Below, piece by piece: positions 23,439-29,124 of a DNA stretch of 29,124 bases. How positions within the stretch are numbered: the stretch's first letter is position 1; each line of letters opens with the position of its first letter. Position numbers and translations under genes: made by a program. Source of the stretch: a virus; IMG/VR virus record IMGVR_UViG_3300030406_002810, positions 1 to 29,124 of that record; one strand, given 5' to 3'. The notes under the pieces were generated by a model. The model worked only from the letters and a program-made list of their open reading frames with translations, did no database searches and was not told the DNA's origin.

Positions 23439-24031
23439 TATGATATATTATAGTTTCTATTTATTCCTACTCTAGCACTTGCATCAAAATTGTCAAATAT
23501 AGTTCTATCTGAATTACCACTATCATATTCTAATAATTCTGCACGTGACATAACTTCATCTCTAGCTAATAATGCTTCTAATTCTCTAGAGCCTACTAAC
23601 TGAGCTTGTAAAACTCTTGAAGATTTTATAGTTATATATCTTCTTGCTGATTCAGGTAAATCTGTAAAATCAAGTAAACTAACTGTATTTAATTCAATAT
23701 CAGCATCAAATTCAAATGTAGCATTTTCTCTGTCATATAGAAAAGCACCACGTATTACCACATCTTTAGTTTTATCATTAGCGTCTATTTTTACTACATC
23801 GGTAGGTATAGATATTTTATTTGTACTTGAATCAGGACTTAACGTAACTTTTGGTGCAGTATTAAAATGCCAACCTTCAAGTTGCACCTCTCTTGAAACA
23901 TCGGCTAATACAGTATTTGCAATAGTTACATGTACAGGTAAATTACCTCCTGTGATTGCAGATACTGGGCTTTCACCTATGTATCGTAACATTGTATTTA
24001 CTGCTTCTAATTCTGTAGTTGTTGTTGGCAT
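23438..24031 (-). CDS. Tail tubular protein A (T7 gp11-like)
   Basis: Adaptor ring between portal and nozzle. 197 residues (T7 gp11: 196). The start with ELEAVNTMLRYIGESPV, then VQLEGWHFN, DVVIRGAFLYDRENATF, and LPESARRYITIKSSRVLQ are typical of the family. It follows the strong terminator after the capsid gene, so its transcript is read-through or comes from a promoter I cannot see. It shares one base with the next gene. Confidence 0.93.
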   Translation of the reverse strand: MPTTTTELEAVNTMLRYIGESPVSAITGGNLPVHVTIANTVLADVSREVQLEGWHFNTAPKVTLSPDSSTNKISIPTDVVKIDANDKTKDVVIRGAFLYDRENATFEFDADIELNTVSLLDFTDLPESARRYITIKSSRVLQAQLVGSRELEALLARDEVMSRAELLEYDSGNSDRTIFDNFDASARVGINRNYNIS

Positions 24032-24039
24032 ATTTTCCT

Positions 24040-24070
24040 TTAAAAAAATTAAGGGGGCACAAAGCCCCCA
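24040..24070 (-). terminator. Strong intrinsic terminator after the capsid gene
   Basis: On the minus strand GGGGGC, loop TTTGT, GCCCCC (plus 24053-24069), followed by TTAATTTTTTT. It sits just after the major capsid stop, the same place as the T7 late terminator after gene 10, and would make capsid transcripts more abundant than tail transcripts. Confidence 0.92.
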
Positions 24071-24081
24071 ATAAGTATAAC

Positions 24082-25113
24082 TTACGTTACAACTCTAACT
24101 GCTGCTTCAGGACGAAGAACTCCATGACCCATAGCATATTTAGCGACTAAGGCTGTGCCTTGTTTAGTCATAATATACTCTGACTCAGTAGTTAAGTCCA
24201 TTAACTTAACAGTACCGATAGCTGCTTTGTGTCCCGCAAGGAACTCTAAAGTAGAACCATCGATGTTATAACCTGTTCCTGACGCACCTGCAACATCATT
24301 GTTGGAGTTGTCATCATCTTGGTCTTGTGATGCTTCAGCAACTGCAATATCTGATAAGTGAGTAGATTTCACAATATCAATACCTGCAACTTGTAGAACA
24401 CTACCTGACGCTAAGCTACCACCTGTACCTGCATTGAATCTGCTGTCAAGTGTAATAGCTGTTGAATCAGCACCTGCTAGTTTGTAGTAGTCAGCAGGTT
24501 TTAAGATAGCGAATCTGTCACCACTAGGGATATCATTTTCGTCTAACTTTTGAGCAACTAATGTTAGTGCTTGAATAAGCTTAGCCGCTGTAGCGATGTC
24601 AGCAGGAGCACCTGTAGTAGAACCTAAGTTAATAGTAATACCACCATTACCACCTATAAGACTCGCAGAGTCAGCAGTAGCTGCTAATGTTTTCATTGTA
24701 GCAATGTCGAAACGCTTAGCAAGAGCTTTACCTAATTCCTTAGAGTATATGCTTCTTACATCATAATGATTTTGCATTTCATCGATGTTAGCAATGAATG
24801 TTGAAGCTAATAGAACTTTATCAATATTGATTGTTCTTTCAGCATGTTTAATTTGAGAAGTGTAGTTAGAGCTAGACTCTAATATATCTTCTCCTACAGT
24901 ATGATACTTCGCAGAAGCAACACCTGTAATAGGGAACTGAGCACTTTTCCCTGATGATATTGTACGAACAGTATGAAGGTCTTTCATTACGTTAACTTCT
25001 TCAAACGTAGTAAGAACTTCATTCGCAAACACCTTCAAGAACAACTCAGTAAAGTTGGTTCCTGTATTATTTACAAGACCCAAACGTGACGCATTGAAGT
25101 CGCCATTTGCCAT
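24082..25113 (-). CDS. Major capsid protein (T7 gp10A-like)
   Basis: HK97-fold shell protein. 343 residues, close to T7 gp10A (345). Recognisable: RTISSGKSAQFPITGVASAKYHTVGEDI, then ERTINIDKVLLASTFIANIDEMQNHYDVRSIYSKELGKALAKRFD, and C-terminal KQGTALVAKYAMGHGVLRPEAAVRVVT, as in podoviral capsids. The ribosome-binding site is AAGGAGG. No frameshifted minor capsid form is evident. Its 5' region is unusual: a riboswitch-peptide cassette and two stem-loops precede it, and a strong terminator follows. Confidence 0.95.
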   Translation of the reverse strand: MANGDFNASRLGLVNNTGTNFTELFLKVFANEVLTTFEEVNVMKDLHTVRTISSGKSAQFPITGVASAKYHTVGEDILESSSNYTSQIKHAERTINIDKVLLASTFIANIDEMQNHYDVRSIYSKELGKALAKRFDIATMKTLAATADSASLIGGNGGITINLGSTTGAPADIATAAKLIQALTLVAQKLDENDIPSGDRFAILKPADYYKLAGADSTAITLDSRFNAGTGGSLASGSVLQVAGIDIVKSTHLSDIAVAEASQDQDDDNSNNDVAGASGTGYNIDGSTLEFLAGHKAAIGTVKLMDLTTESEYIMTKQGTALVAKYAMGHGVLRPEAAVRVVT

Positions 25114-25190
25114 AATAATCCTCCTTATGGATTAGTTGTTATTGTTGTTATTTGTTGAAGTGTCCTTTTCGCACATTTGGCTTTTGAGTT

Positions 25191-25206
25191 GTCCGACGCA
25201 TCGGGC
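25191..25206 (-). other. Stem-loop in the capsid 5' leader
   Basis: GTCCGA, loop CGCA, TCGGGC on the plus strand (one G-U pair), about 80 bases before the capsid start. No T-run follows, so it is more likely an mRNA stability or processing structure than a terminator. Confidence 0.45.
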
Positions 25207-25246
25207 TCACTAGTTACTCTGAACTAATTTAGACTCGAAATCGATA

Positions 25247-25264
25247 AGGGAGACAAAGCTCCCT
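25247..25264 (-). terminator. Stem-loop after the 19-residue peptide, terminator-like
   Basis: Minus strand AGGGAG, loop CTTTGT, CTCCCT, starting five bases after the peptide stop. The loop and stem design closely match the terminator after the capsid gene (GGGGGC-TTTGT-GCCCCC), but the following DNA (TATCGATTT) is a poor U-tract on this strand. It may be a weak terminator or attenuator; on the plus strand it is followed by a T-run. Confidence 0.5.
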
Positions 25265-25268
25265 AATT

Positions 25269-25328
25269 TTATTTTTTTACAATTTTAATGTATTTAGTAC
25301 CTCTGTAATTCAATACTATTTCTTGCAT
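25269..25328 (-). CDS. 19-residue downstream peptide with LxYRGxxY motif
   Basis: A complete micro-ORF, MQEIVLNYRGTKYIKIVKK, with a very good Shine-Dalgarno (GGAGG, six-base spacing to ATG). The L-x-Y-R-G-x-x-Y core is the hallmark at the start of DUF4278 mini-proteins from cyanobacteria and their phages. It lies 22 bases after the riboswitch-like RNA, the arrangement that gave 'Downstream-peptide' RNAs their name (peptides of about 17-100 residues). Role unknown; possibly a small regulator under glutamine control. Confidence 0.78.
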   Translation of the reverse strand: MQEIVLNYRGTKYIKIVKK

Positions 25329-25350
25329 TTAATACCTCCATGGTTGGATG

Positions 25351-25396
25351 CGTTCCTTCACAGACTATCTGCTACTTCCGAGGTTACCCTTGAACG
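25351..25396 (-). promoter_or_regulatory. Glutamine riboswitch (Downstream-peptide/glnA motif)
   Basis: Minus-strand RNA of 46 bases with the class architecture: P1 CGUUC (25396-25392) pairs with GAACG (25355-25351). P2 is AGG-GUAA-CCU (25390-25381), capped by a GNRA tetraloop. The conserved joining sequence CGGAAGUAG follows (25380-25372). P3 is CAGA-UAG-UCUG (25371-25361), and the conserved UGAAGGAACGC closes the core. These invariant blocks match the glutamine-sensing glnA/Downstream-peptide consensus. ACCUC in P2 (25384-25380) can instead pair with GAGGU in the peptide's Shine-Dalgarno (25338-25334). Ligand-stabilised P2 should therefore free the ribosome-binding site, predicting activation by glutamine. 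Confidence 0.87.
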
Positions 25397-25403
25397 TATT
25401 AAA

Positions 25404-25658
25404 TTATGCTCTTTTTATTTTTAAACTAACACGTGCAGGACGTGTATTAGCTACAAATTGTTTTCCTTTTGCTCCTGCTTTCTTTTTCTTTCTTGCAGTA
25501 GCAGCTCGTTGTGCTTTACTAAGACTCCTAGCTTTAGCCATAGGTAAACATCTATCAGGATTCTTTTTATTTTTACTGGTTCCACATTTACCTTTTATAG
25601 ACCCATCTGTTCCTATACGTACCCAGTTTTGTCTTCTCCATTTAGCTAGTTCCCCCAT
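25404..25658 (-). CDS. Basic small protein with WRRQNWVRI motif
   Basis: 84 residues. MGELAKWRRQNWVRIGTDGS is followed by KGKCGTSKNKKNPDRCLPMAKA and a Lys/Arg/Ala-rich tail. Two cysteines flank a GTSKNKKNPDR segment. This sequence type recurs as a small conserved protein in marine phages (possibly DUF5872); I know no established function. Strongly basic, so DNA or RNA binding or packaging with the genome is plausible. Its ATG shares a base with the stop of the preceding gene. Confidence 0.7.
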   Translation of the reverse strand: MGELAKWRRQNWVRIGTDGSIKGKCGTSKNKKNPDRCLPMAKARSLSKAQRAATARKKKKAGAKGKQFVANTRPARVSLKIKRA

Positions 25659-25816
25659 TACTTCTTCTTTCTAATTCTAAGTTTTTTACGCTTACTTCCT
25701 TTTGCATAGTTGGGGTCTTTACAATATTTTGAAGCCGCCATATTTGCATAAGCAGATGGATACTTGTCAAAGGTACGCTTTGCCCAAGCAATACCTTTCG
25801 GACATATTTTAGCCAT
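25658..25816 (-). CDS. Small basic protein KICPKGIAWAKRTFDKYPSAY type
   Basis: 52 residues beginning MAKICPKGIAWAKRTFDKYP, then a second cysteine in ASKYCKDPNYAKG and a basic tail (SKRKKLRIRKKK). It resembles short conserved proteins of marine phages with the same AWAKRTFDKYPSAYAN core. Directly follows the stop of the AT-hook protein (TAA immediately before ATG) and overlaps the next gene by one base, so the basic proteins form one coupled unit. Function unknown; nucleic-acid binding suspected from charge. Confidence 0.7.
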   Translation of the reverse strand: MAKICPKGIAWAKRTFDKYPSAYANMAASKYCKDPNYAKGSKRKKLRIRKKK

Positions 25817-25960
25817 TTATTTTTTTCTAGCTTTCTTAATTTTATCTTGTAACGCTTTTGGTAACGTCTTTTGTTTAGCAGTTAATTTTTTACCTGCTGT
25901 TTTCTTTTTCATTGGTGGTCTTCCACGCTTACTCCCATATGTTCCTTTACCTTTTGGCAT
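25817..25960 (-). CDS. Lys-rich mini-protein with AT-hook-like motif
   Basis: 47 residues beginning MPKGKGTYGSKRGRPPMKKK. The KRGRPP segment is an AT-hook-like core (R-G-R-P) that binds the minor groove of A/T tracts, and about 40 percent of residues are Lys or Arg. The ribosome-binding site is GGAGA. In an AT-rich phage such a protein could condense DNA or mark phage DNA, which is inference. Followed directly by the next basic gene. Confidence 0.7.
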   Translation of the reverse strand: MPKGKGTYGSKRGRPPMKKKTAGKKLTAKQKTLPKALQDKIKKARKK

Positions 25961-25962
25961 AA

Positions 25963-26229
25963 TTAGCATCTCCATTTTCTTAACGCCAACGCTTTTCTCG
26001 TTGGTCTACCCTTGCTATCTTTCATAGCACCTTTAACTCCACGCATCCTTGCACAGAACGATTTTCTTCTTTTAGCAGCTTTACTACCACGCTTTACTTT
26101 ACCTGTAACAGGACGTTGTAGATTACCGCCAGTAGCACGATTATACTTTCTTCTTCCTTTTTCAGATAATCCACCTGTAGGATTCTTATCTGCTTTAGTC
26201 ATGCTAACACTTAATTTTTTTCTTTTCAT
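25963..26229 (-). CDS. Basic protein, DUF6321-like
   Basis: 88 residues. MTKADKNPTGGLSEKGRRKYNRATGGNLQRPVTG, then KRRKSFCARMRGVKGAMKDSKGRPTRKALALRKWRC, matches a small conserved phage protein family that I recall as DUF6321. The family motif begins at the internal Met (residue 10), so the true start may be there rather than at the ATG directly after the 28-residue peptide stop. Highly basic with two cysteines. Function unknown. Confidence 0.72.
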   Translation of the reverse strand: MKRKKLSVSMTKADKNPTGGLSEKGRRKYNRATGGNLQRPVTGKVKRGSKAAKRRKSFCARMRGVKGAMKDSKGRPTRKALALRKWRC

Positions 26230-26316
26230 TTACTTTATAAACTTTTTTGAAAACTCTTTTAAGACTTCAATAATATTATTCCATATTTCTTTTATCTTAT
26301 TCCATAATTTTTTCAT
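26230..26316 (-). CDS. 28-residue cationic amphipathic peptide
   Basis: A micro-ORF beginning MKKLWNKIKEIWNNIIEVLK and ending FSKKFIK. Hydrophobic residues recur every three to four positions (4, 5, 8, 11, 12, 15, 16, 19, 22, 26), giving one clean hydrophobic face, with eight lysines and three glutamates on the other. This is the design of membrane-active peptides such as delta-lysin, and of phage lytic peptides like disruptin. AAAGGTAG precedes the ATG, and its TAA abuts the next ATG. A longer frame to 26424 overlaps the membrane protein gene and is unlikely. Confidence 0.6.
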   Translation of the reverse strand: MKKLWNKIKEIWNNIIEVLKEFSKKFIK

Positions 26317-26347
26317 AACTACCTTTTTGTTTAAATTAGTTTTATTT

Positions 26348-26776
26348 TTACCGATTTTTACTAGACAAAACCGAAGAACCGAAATAAAATCCCACGATTG
26401 CCAAAACTGATGAGCGTATCTCACTCGTCATTAAGTAGGAATTGGAAACAGTAATCATCTCTTTTGATACTAGTCCAAGAGTCGCTAATAGACCACTAGG
26501 TGCATCACCTTCAATAGTAACACTTCCTCCTATCAATCCCATTAAGAATGGAAAGATTATAACACCAGTTAGTACCATTATAACAATAAATCTTCTAACC
26601 CAAGCACCACCTTCGCCACCTCTAGCAGCAGCTCTGTCTGCACTATCATCAGCAGCTTGTTGTGATTTCATGTTTGCTTCAGCTAATCTTTGTGTAGCTT
26701 CTGCTTGGCTTGCTATTAGTTTAAATACAAAACCACTAACATTACCTGTTATAAGTGATATAAGTTCAATAGGCAT
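26348..26776 (-). CDS. Membrane protein, holin-like
   Basis: 142 residues. A soluble N-terminal Ala/Gln/Asp-rich helix (20-58) precedes RR at 61-62 and a strong membrane segment (62-84, RFIVIMVLTGVIIFPFLMGLIGG); a second hydrophobic segment lies near the C-terminus (122-138). The arrangement resembles small phage holin-like proteins such as the 3TM gene-transfer-agent group. It may be a lysis protein or a minor structural membrane protein. It shares one base with the 76-residue gene upstream. Confidence 0.6.
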   Translation of the reverse strand: MPIELISLITGNVSGFVFKLIASQAEATQRLAEANMKSQQAADDSADRAAARGGEGGAWVRRFIVIMVLTGVIIFPFLMGLIGGSVTIEGDAPSGLLATLGLVSKEMITVSNSYLMTSEIRSSVLAIVGFYFGSSVLSSKNR

Positions 26777-27006
26777 TATCTTAATTCCTTTAGTTTCTTA
26801 CCTAAAGATTGCATAGTCAGTGGTACCGCTCCTTTTGCTGCTTGTGCTCCTAATCTCATAACATTTTTAATAGGGTCATTTTTCTTTAATTTTTCCATGG
26901 CAACTTTTAAAGCAGGATTAATTGAACTTTGCATACCTTTTATAAACGCTCTTTTATTTCCAATAGTTAATCCTAGTCTTTTAAGACCTTGTAATTCTTT
27001 TTCCAT
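26776..27006 (-). CDS. Small basic hypothetical protein after the scaffold gene
   Basis: 76 residues, MEKELQGLKRLGLTIGNKRA onward, Lys-rich with a likely amphipathic C-terminal helix (GAVPLTMQSLGKKLKELR). No cysteine, no membrane segment. It shares one base with both the scaffold gene upstream and the membrane protein gene downstream, so it is translationally coupled. Family not recognised; a virion or assembly role is suggested only by position. Confidence 0.6.
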   Translation of the reverse strand: MEKELQGLKRLGLTIGNKRAFIKGMQSSINPALKVAMEKLKKNDPIKNVMRLGAQAAKGAVPLTMQSLGKKLKELR

Positions 27007-27773
27007 TATACATTACTCCTTGCTAATCTTTTTAATACTTCATCTCTATAAGCAGGGTCTGTTTCATATCGTTTATCCGCCATAGCAGCAGTAACTTGAG
27101 CTCTAGAACCAAAAGGCGGTACACCTGTACCATTAACAGAACCTTGTGCTATGCTAGGAGCACCTGCTTGTTGAAATTGTTTATATAAAGATTTGATAGC
27201 AAACTTAGCTTGTTGTACTGAACCTGATTCAACAGTTTGATTATAAGCTTCTAGGTCTTCATCAGACAAATGTTCAGCTGCCCAATTAGACATTTTTGTA
27301 TACTCTTGCATACCACCAATCTCATTTGTAATTTCCATTTGTTGTTGATTAAGAATAGCTTGTTGTCCTGCTATATAATTATCAACCATCAATCTACTTA
27401 ATCCACCTTCTTCAAGTGCTTTATAAGTTTCTTCAGATAATTCACCTTTTTCAGCATACTCTTCAGAAGCGTAGTTTATAGCATCTTGATAAGTAACTTC
27501 TTCATCTGTTGTTTCTTGTTCTGTTGTTTCTTCTTCTTTTGGTTGTGCACCCATTTTACTTTCAAGCTCACCATAAGCTTTTGCCATCTCTTCAACGTTA
27601 GCAAACTTTTCAGGAAGCCACTCAGGTCGAGTATCCTCTTCCGAATAAGTCATTGGTTTTTGAGCTTCTTCTGCTTGTTTTTCAGCTTGAGCATCAATAG
27701 CTTGTGCTGATTCTTCTAATGTTGGTTGTGCTTCAGCGTCTGCTGATGCTTCGTATCTATGAGATTCACCCAT
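27006..27773 (-). CDS. Scaffolding/capsid assembly protein (T7 gp9-like)
   Basis: Guides shell assembly and leaves the prohead before packaging. 255 residues (T7 gp9: 307), very acidic and Gln/Glu-rich, with the family's RPEWLPEKFANVEEMAKAYGELE near residue 49 and a coiled-coil-like middle. The C-terminus (ADKRYETDPAYRDEVLKRLAR) is typical of the capsid-binding end. Placed two bases after the portal gene, as in T7, but eight small genes rather than none separate it from the capsid gene. Confidence 0.93.
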   Translation of the reverse strand: MGESHRYEASADAEAQPTLEESAQAIDAQAEKQAEEAQKPMTYSEEDTRPEWLPEKFANVEEMAKAYGELESKMGAQPKEEETTEQETTDEEVTYQDAINYASEEYAEKGELSEETYKALEEGGLSRLMVDNYIAGQQAILNQQQMEITNEIGGMQEYTKMSNWAAEHLSDEDLEAYNQTVESGSVQQAKFAIKSLYKQFQQAGAPSIAQGSVNGTGVPPFGSRAQVTAAMADKRYETDPAYRDEVLKRLARSNV

Positions 27774-27775
27774 AA

Positions 27776-29124
27776 TTATACCTCCTCGCTAGGTTGTTGT
27801 TTACTTAGGTTAGTTACTTGGTCACTAACTGCTTTTATTGCCGCACCACCCATACTCTTCATGGCTTGTTCTTGTTGAGCAGCTTGTGCCATTCGTTGTT
27901 GTTCCATCATTAAATCTTGTTCAGTCTTAACAAGTCCACCAGTTTTAATACCTAGTGCTGTCGCTCTACGTTTAAAGTATTCTGTTACATTTACATGACT
28001 TGCAACAGCTTGTGCACCTACTACTTGAGCGGCACCTGCTAAGAATAAATCTAATTTTTGTAAATCATTTCCTCTACCTAATGCTTCTACACCTGTAATA
28101 ACAACAGGATTTACAATATCTTTTGGTAATTTAGGTATACGTTTATTTTTATTCATTACTGTTAATAAACGATTTATCATAGGTAATTGTAATTCATTAC
28201 TTAGTAAAGAATACAGACCACCTAAAGATGACTCTAACTCTTGAGAAAGCATACGTATTTCTTCAGCAGTAACTCTTTCTGCTTTACGAACTACATTACT
28301 AGTTAATAAGAAAGCGTGTCCTAATCTATCTCTTATCGCATTAATAGTTTCTGAAGCGATTCTAAAGTCATTAAATTTATTTAATTGTAATACAGATATA
28401 TCATTAGCATTACCTTGAGTTATAGCACCATTAGGACTTTCTGCTAATGTTCTAGCTCTTGTTGTACCATTAGGATTTACTAAGAATAATACTTTAGCAG
28501 CAGCACTAGAACCTTCAACAATAGCTTGTGTAAGTTTTTCTAATGATTGTAAATCACCTAGATATTCTTCTACATATCCACGACCATAATCTTCACCATC
28601 TATTTTACTAAAGCGTAAAGGAATGTAGGGTAAGTTATCTTCTTTATACATACCTGCTGTAGGCATTTGTATACCTTTAATATCTTGATATACTTTAAAA
28701 CCATCACAACATCTAACTACTGCTGTATATAAATCACAATTATCTGTTTTATCTTTTGAATAACCTGATAAAGCTTCTTGCATTTCTTCAGGTAAAGCTT
28801 TGTATGCTATTGTTTCTTTTGTAGCAATAGTCATAACATTACCCATAGGGTCACGTTTTATAACATATCTATCTAAATGAAAGACACGTAAACCACCTTC
28901 ATCAGGCATATATAACAAAGCATTACCAGTAACTATAAGATGTTTTAAAGCTTCGTGTATTCCTACTCTATAGGATTGAGCAGATACTTCATCCATCAAA
29001 GCATCTTCAATACGTTGTAATGTATTATCTATTTGCGTTAAAGCTTCTTCAGGAGCTCCTTCTTGACTTAAAATATAATCATCAACATTCAATCTAAAAA
29101 AAGGGGCATTAGGTGGCAAAAGAG
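27776..29124 (-). CDS. Portal/head-tail connector protein (T7 gp8-like), 5' end cut
   Basis: Dodecameric ring through which DNA is packaged and ejected. The frame is open to the window edge, so the N-terminus, about 80-90 residues by comparison with T7 gp8 (536), lies outside. Clear family stretches: SYRVGIHEALKHLIVTGNALLYMP, YIPLRFSKIDGEDYGRGYVEEYLGDLQSLEKLTQAIVEGS, RVTAEEIRMLSQELESSLGGLYSLLSNELQLP and GVEALGRGNDLQKLD. The C-terminus is Gln/Met-rich. An apparent TTG start at 29119 is an artefact of the window edge. Confidence 0.95.
   Translation of the reverse strand, partial: LLPPNAPFFRLNVDDYILSQEGAPEEALTQIDNTLQRIEDALMDEVSAQSYRVGIHEALKHLIVTGNALLYMPDEGGLRVFHLDRYVIKRDPMGNVMTIATKETIAYKALPEEMQEALSGYSKDKTDNCDLYTAVVRCCDGFKVYQDIKGIQMPTAGMYKEDNLPYIPLRFSKIDGEDYGRGYVEEYLGDLQSLEKLTQAIVEGSSAAAKVLFLVNPNGTTRARTLAESPNGAITQGNANDISVLQLNKFNDFRIASETINAIRDRLGHAFLLTSNVVRKAERVTAEEIRMLSQELESSLGGLYSLLSNELQLPMINRLLTVMNKNKRIPKLPKDIVNPVVITGVEALGRGNDLQKLDLFLAGAAQVVGAQAVASHVNVTEYFKRRATALGIKTGGLVKTEQDLMMEQQRMAQAAQQEQAMKSMGGAAIKAVSDQVTNLSKQQPSEEV

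Noticed and set aside
25348-25674. 108-codon plus-strand frame
   Set aside because: Antisense to the basic-protein gene and the riboswitch; its Leu/Phe-rich composition is the usual mirror of a Lys-rich gene.
26317-26424. N-terminal extension (64-residue version) of the 28-residue peptide
   Set aside because: It would overlap the end of the membrane protein gene by 77 bases, whereas the internal ATG at 26316 has its own Shine-Dalgarno.

Overview
The window is most of a T7-like (autographivirus-type) podovirus genome with AT-rich DNA. Nearly all phage genes lie on the minus strand, so the transcriptional order runs from high to low coordinates. Single-subunit RNA polymerase, T7-type gp2.5, endonuclease I and primase-helicase, and the gp8 to gp16 virion gene order identify the group. 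Small proteins of kinds seen in marine phages, the low GC and a glutamine-riboswitch-like RNA (a type described mainly from marine picocyanobacteria, a cyanophage and marine metagenomes) suggest a marine host such as SAR11 or Prochlorococcus/Synechococcus. The sequence alone does not decide the host.

Layout in transcriptional order. 29124-27006: portal (5' end cut by the window) and scaffold. 27006-25114: small genes not present between gp9 and gp10 in T7: a basic protein, a membrane protein, a 28-residue amphipathic peptide, four Lys/Arg-rich mini-proteins, then a glutamine-riboswitch-like RNA (25396-25351), a 19-residue peptide and a stem-loop. 25113-24040: major capsid protein and a strong terminator. 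24031-12366: tail tubular A, tail tubular B split in two by a 2OG-Fe(II)-oxygenase-like gene, and internal virion proteins gp13, gp14, gp15 and gp16. 12345-10279: holin-like 54-residue protein and small and large terminase. No tail-fibre gene (gp17) lies between gp16 and the terminase.

10279-9130 is the join between the late end and the early end of the genome: a short plus-strand gene, palindromic operator-like DNA and two small early-type genes. 9022-5447 is a compositionally distinct module. It has two converging gene sets that meet at an 11-bp-stem terminator: a zinc-knuckle protein, a gp88-like protein and two small proteins on +, and a DUF932 protein, a membrane/coiled-coil protein and a coiled-coil protein on -. 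Imperfect inverted and direct repeats border it, and the left border carries a 4 x 14 bp array in very AT-rich DNA. 5330-1 is the early/middle operon: a 53-residue protein, RNA polymerase, C5 DNA methyltransferase, ssDNA-binding protein, endonuclease I and primase-helicase (cut by the window at its Walker A motif).

Logic: the polymerase probably has its own promoter near 5335-5370, because the converging module separates it from the early genes. The methyltransferase plausibly protects phage DNA. The replication genes follow, and the capsid/tail operon is read after them. The parts most worth a second look are the riboswitch-peptide cassette in front of the capsid gene, the split tail tubular B gene, and the repeat-bordered module upstream of the polymerase.
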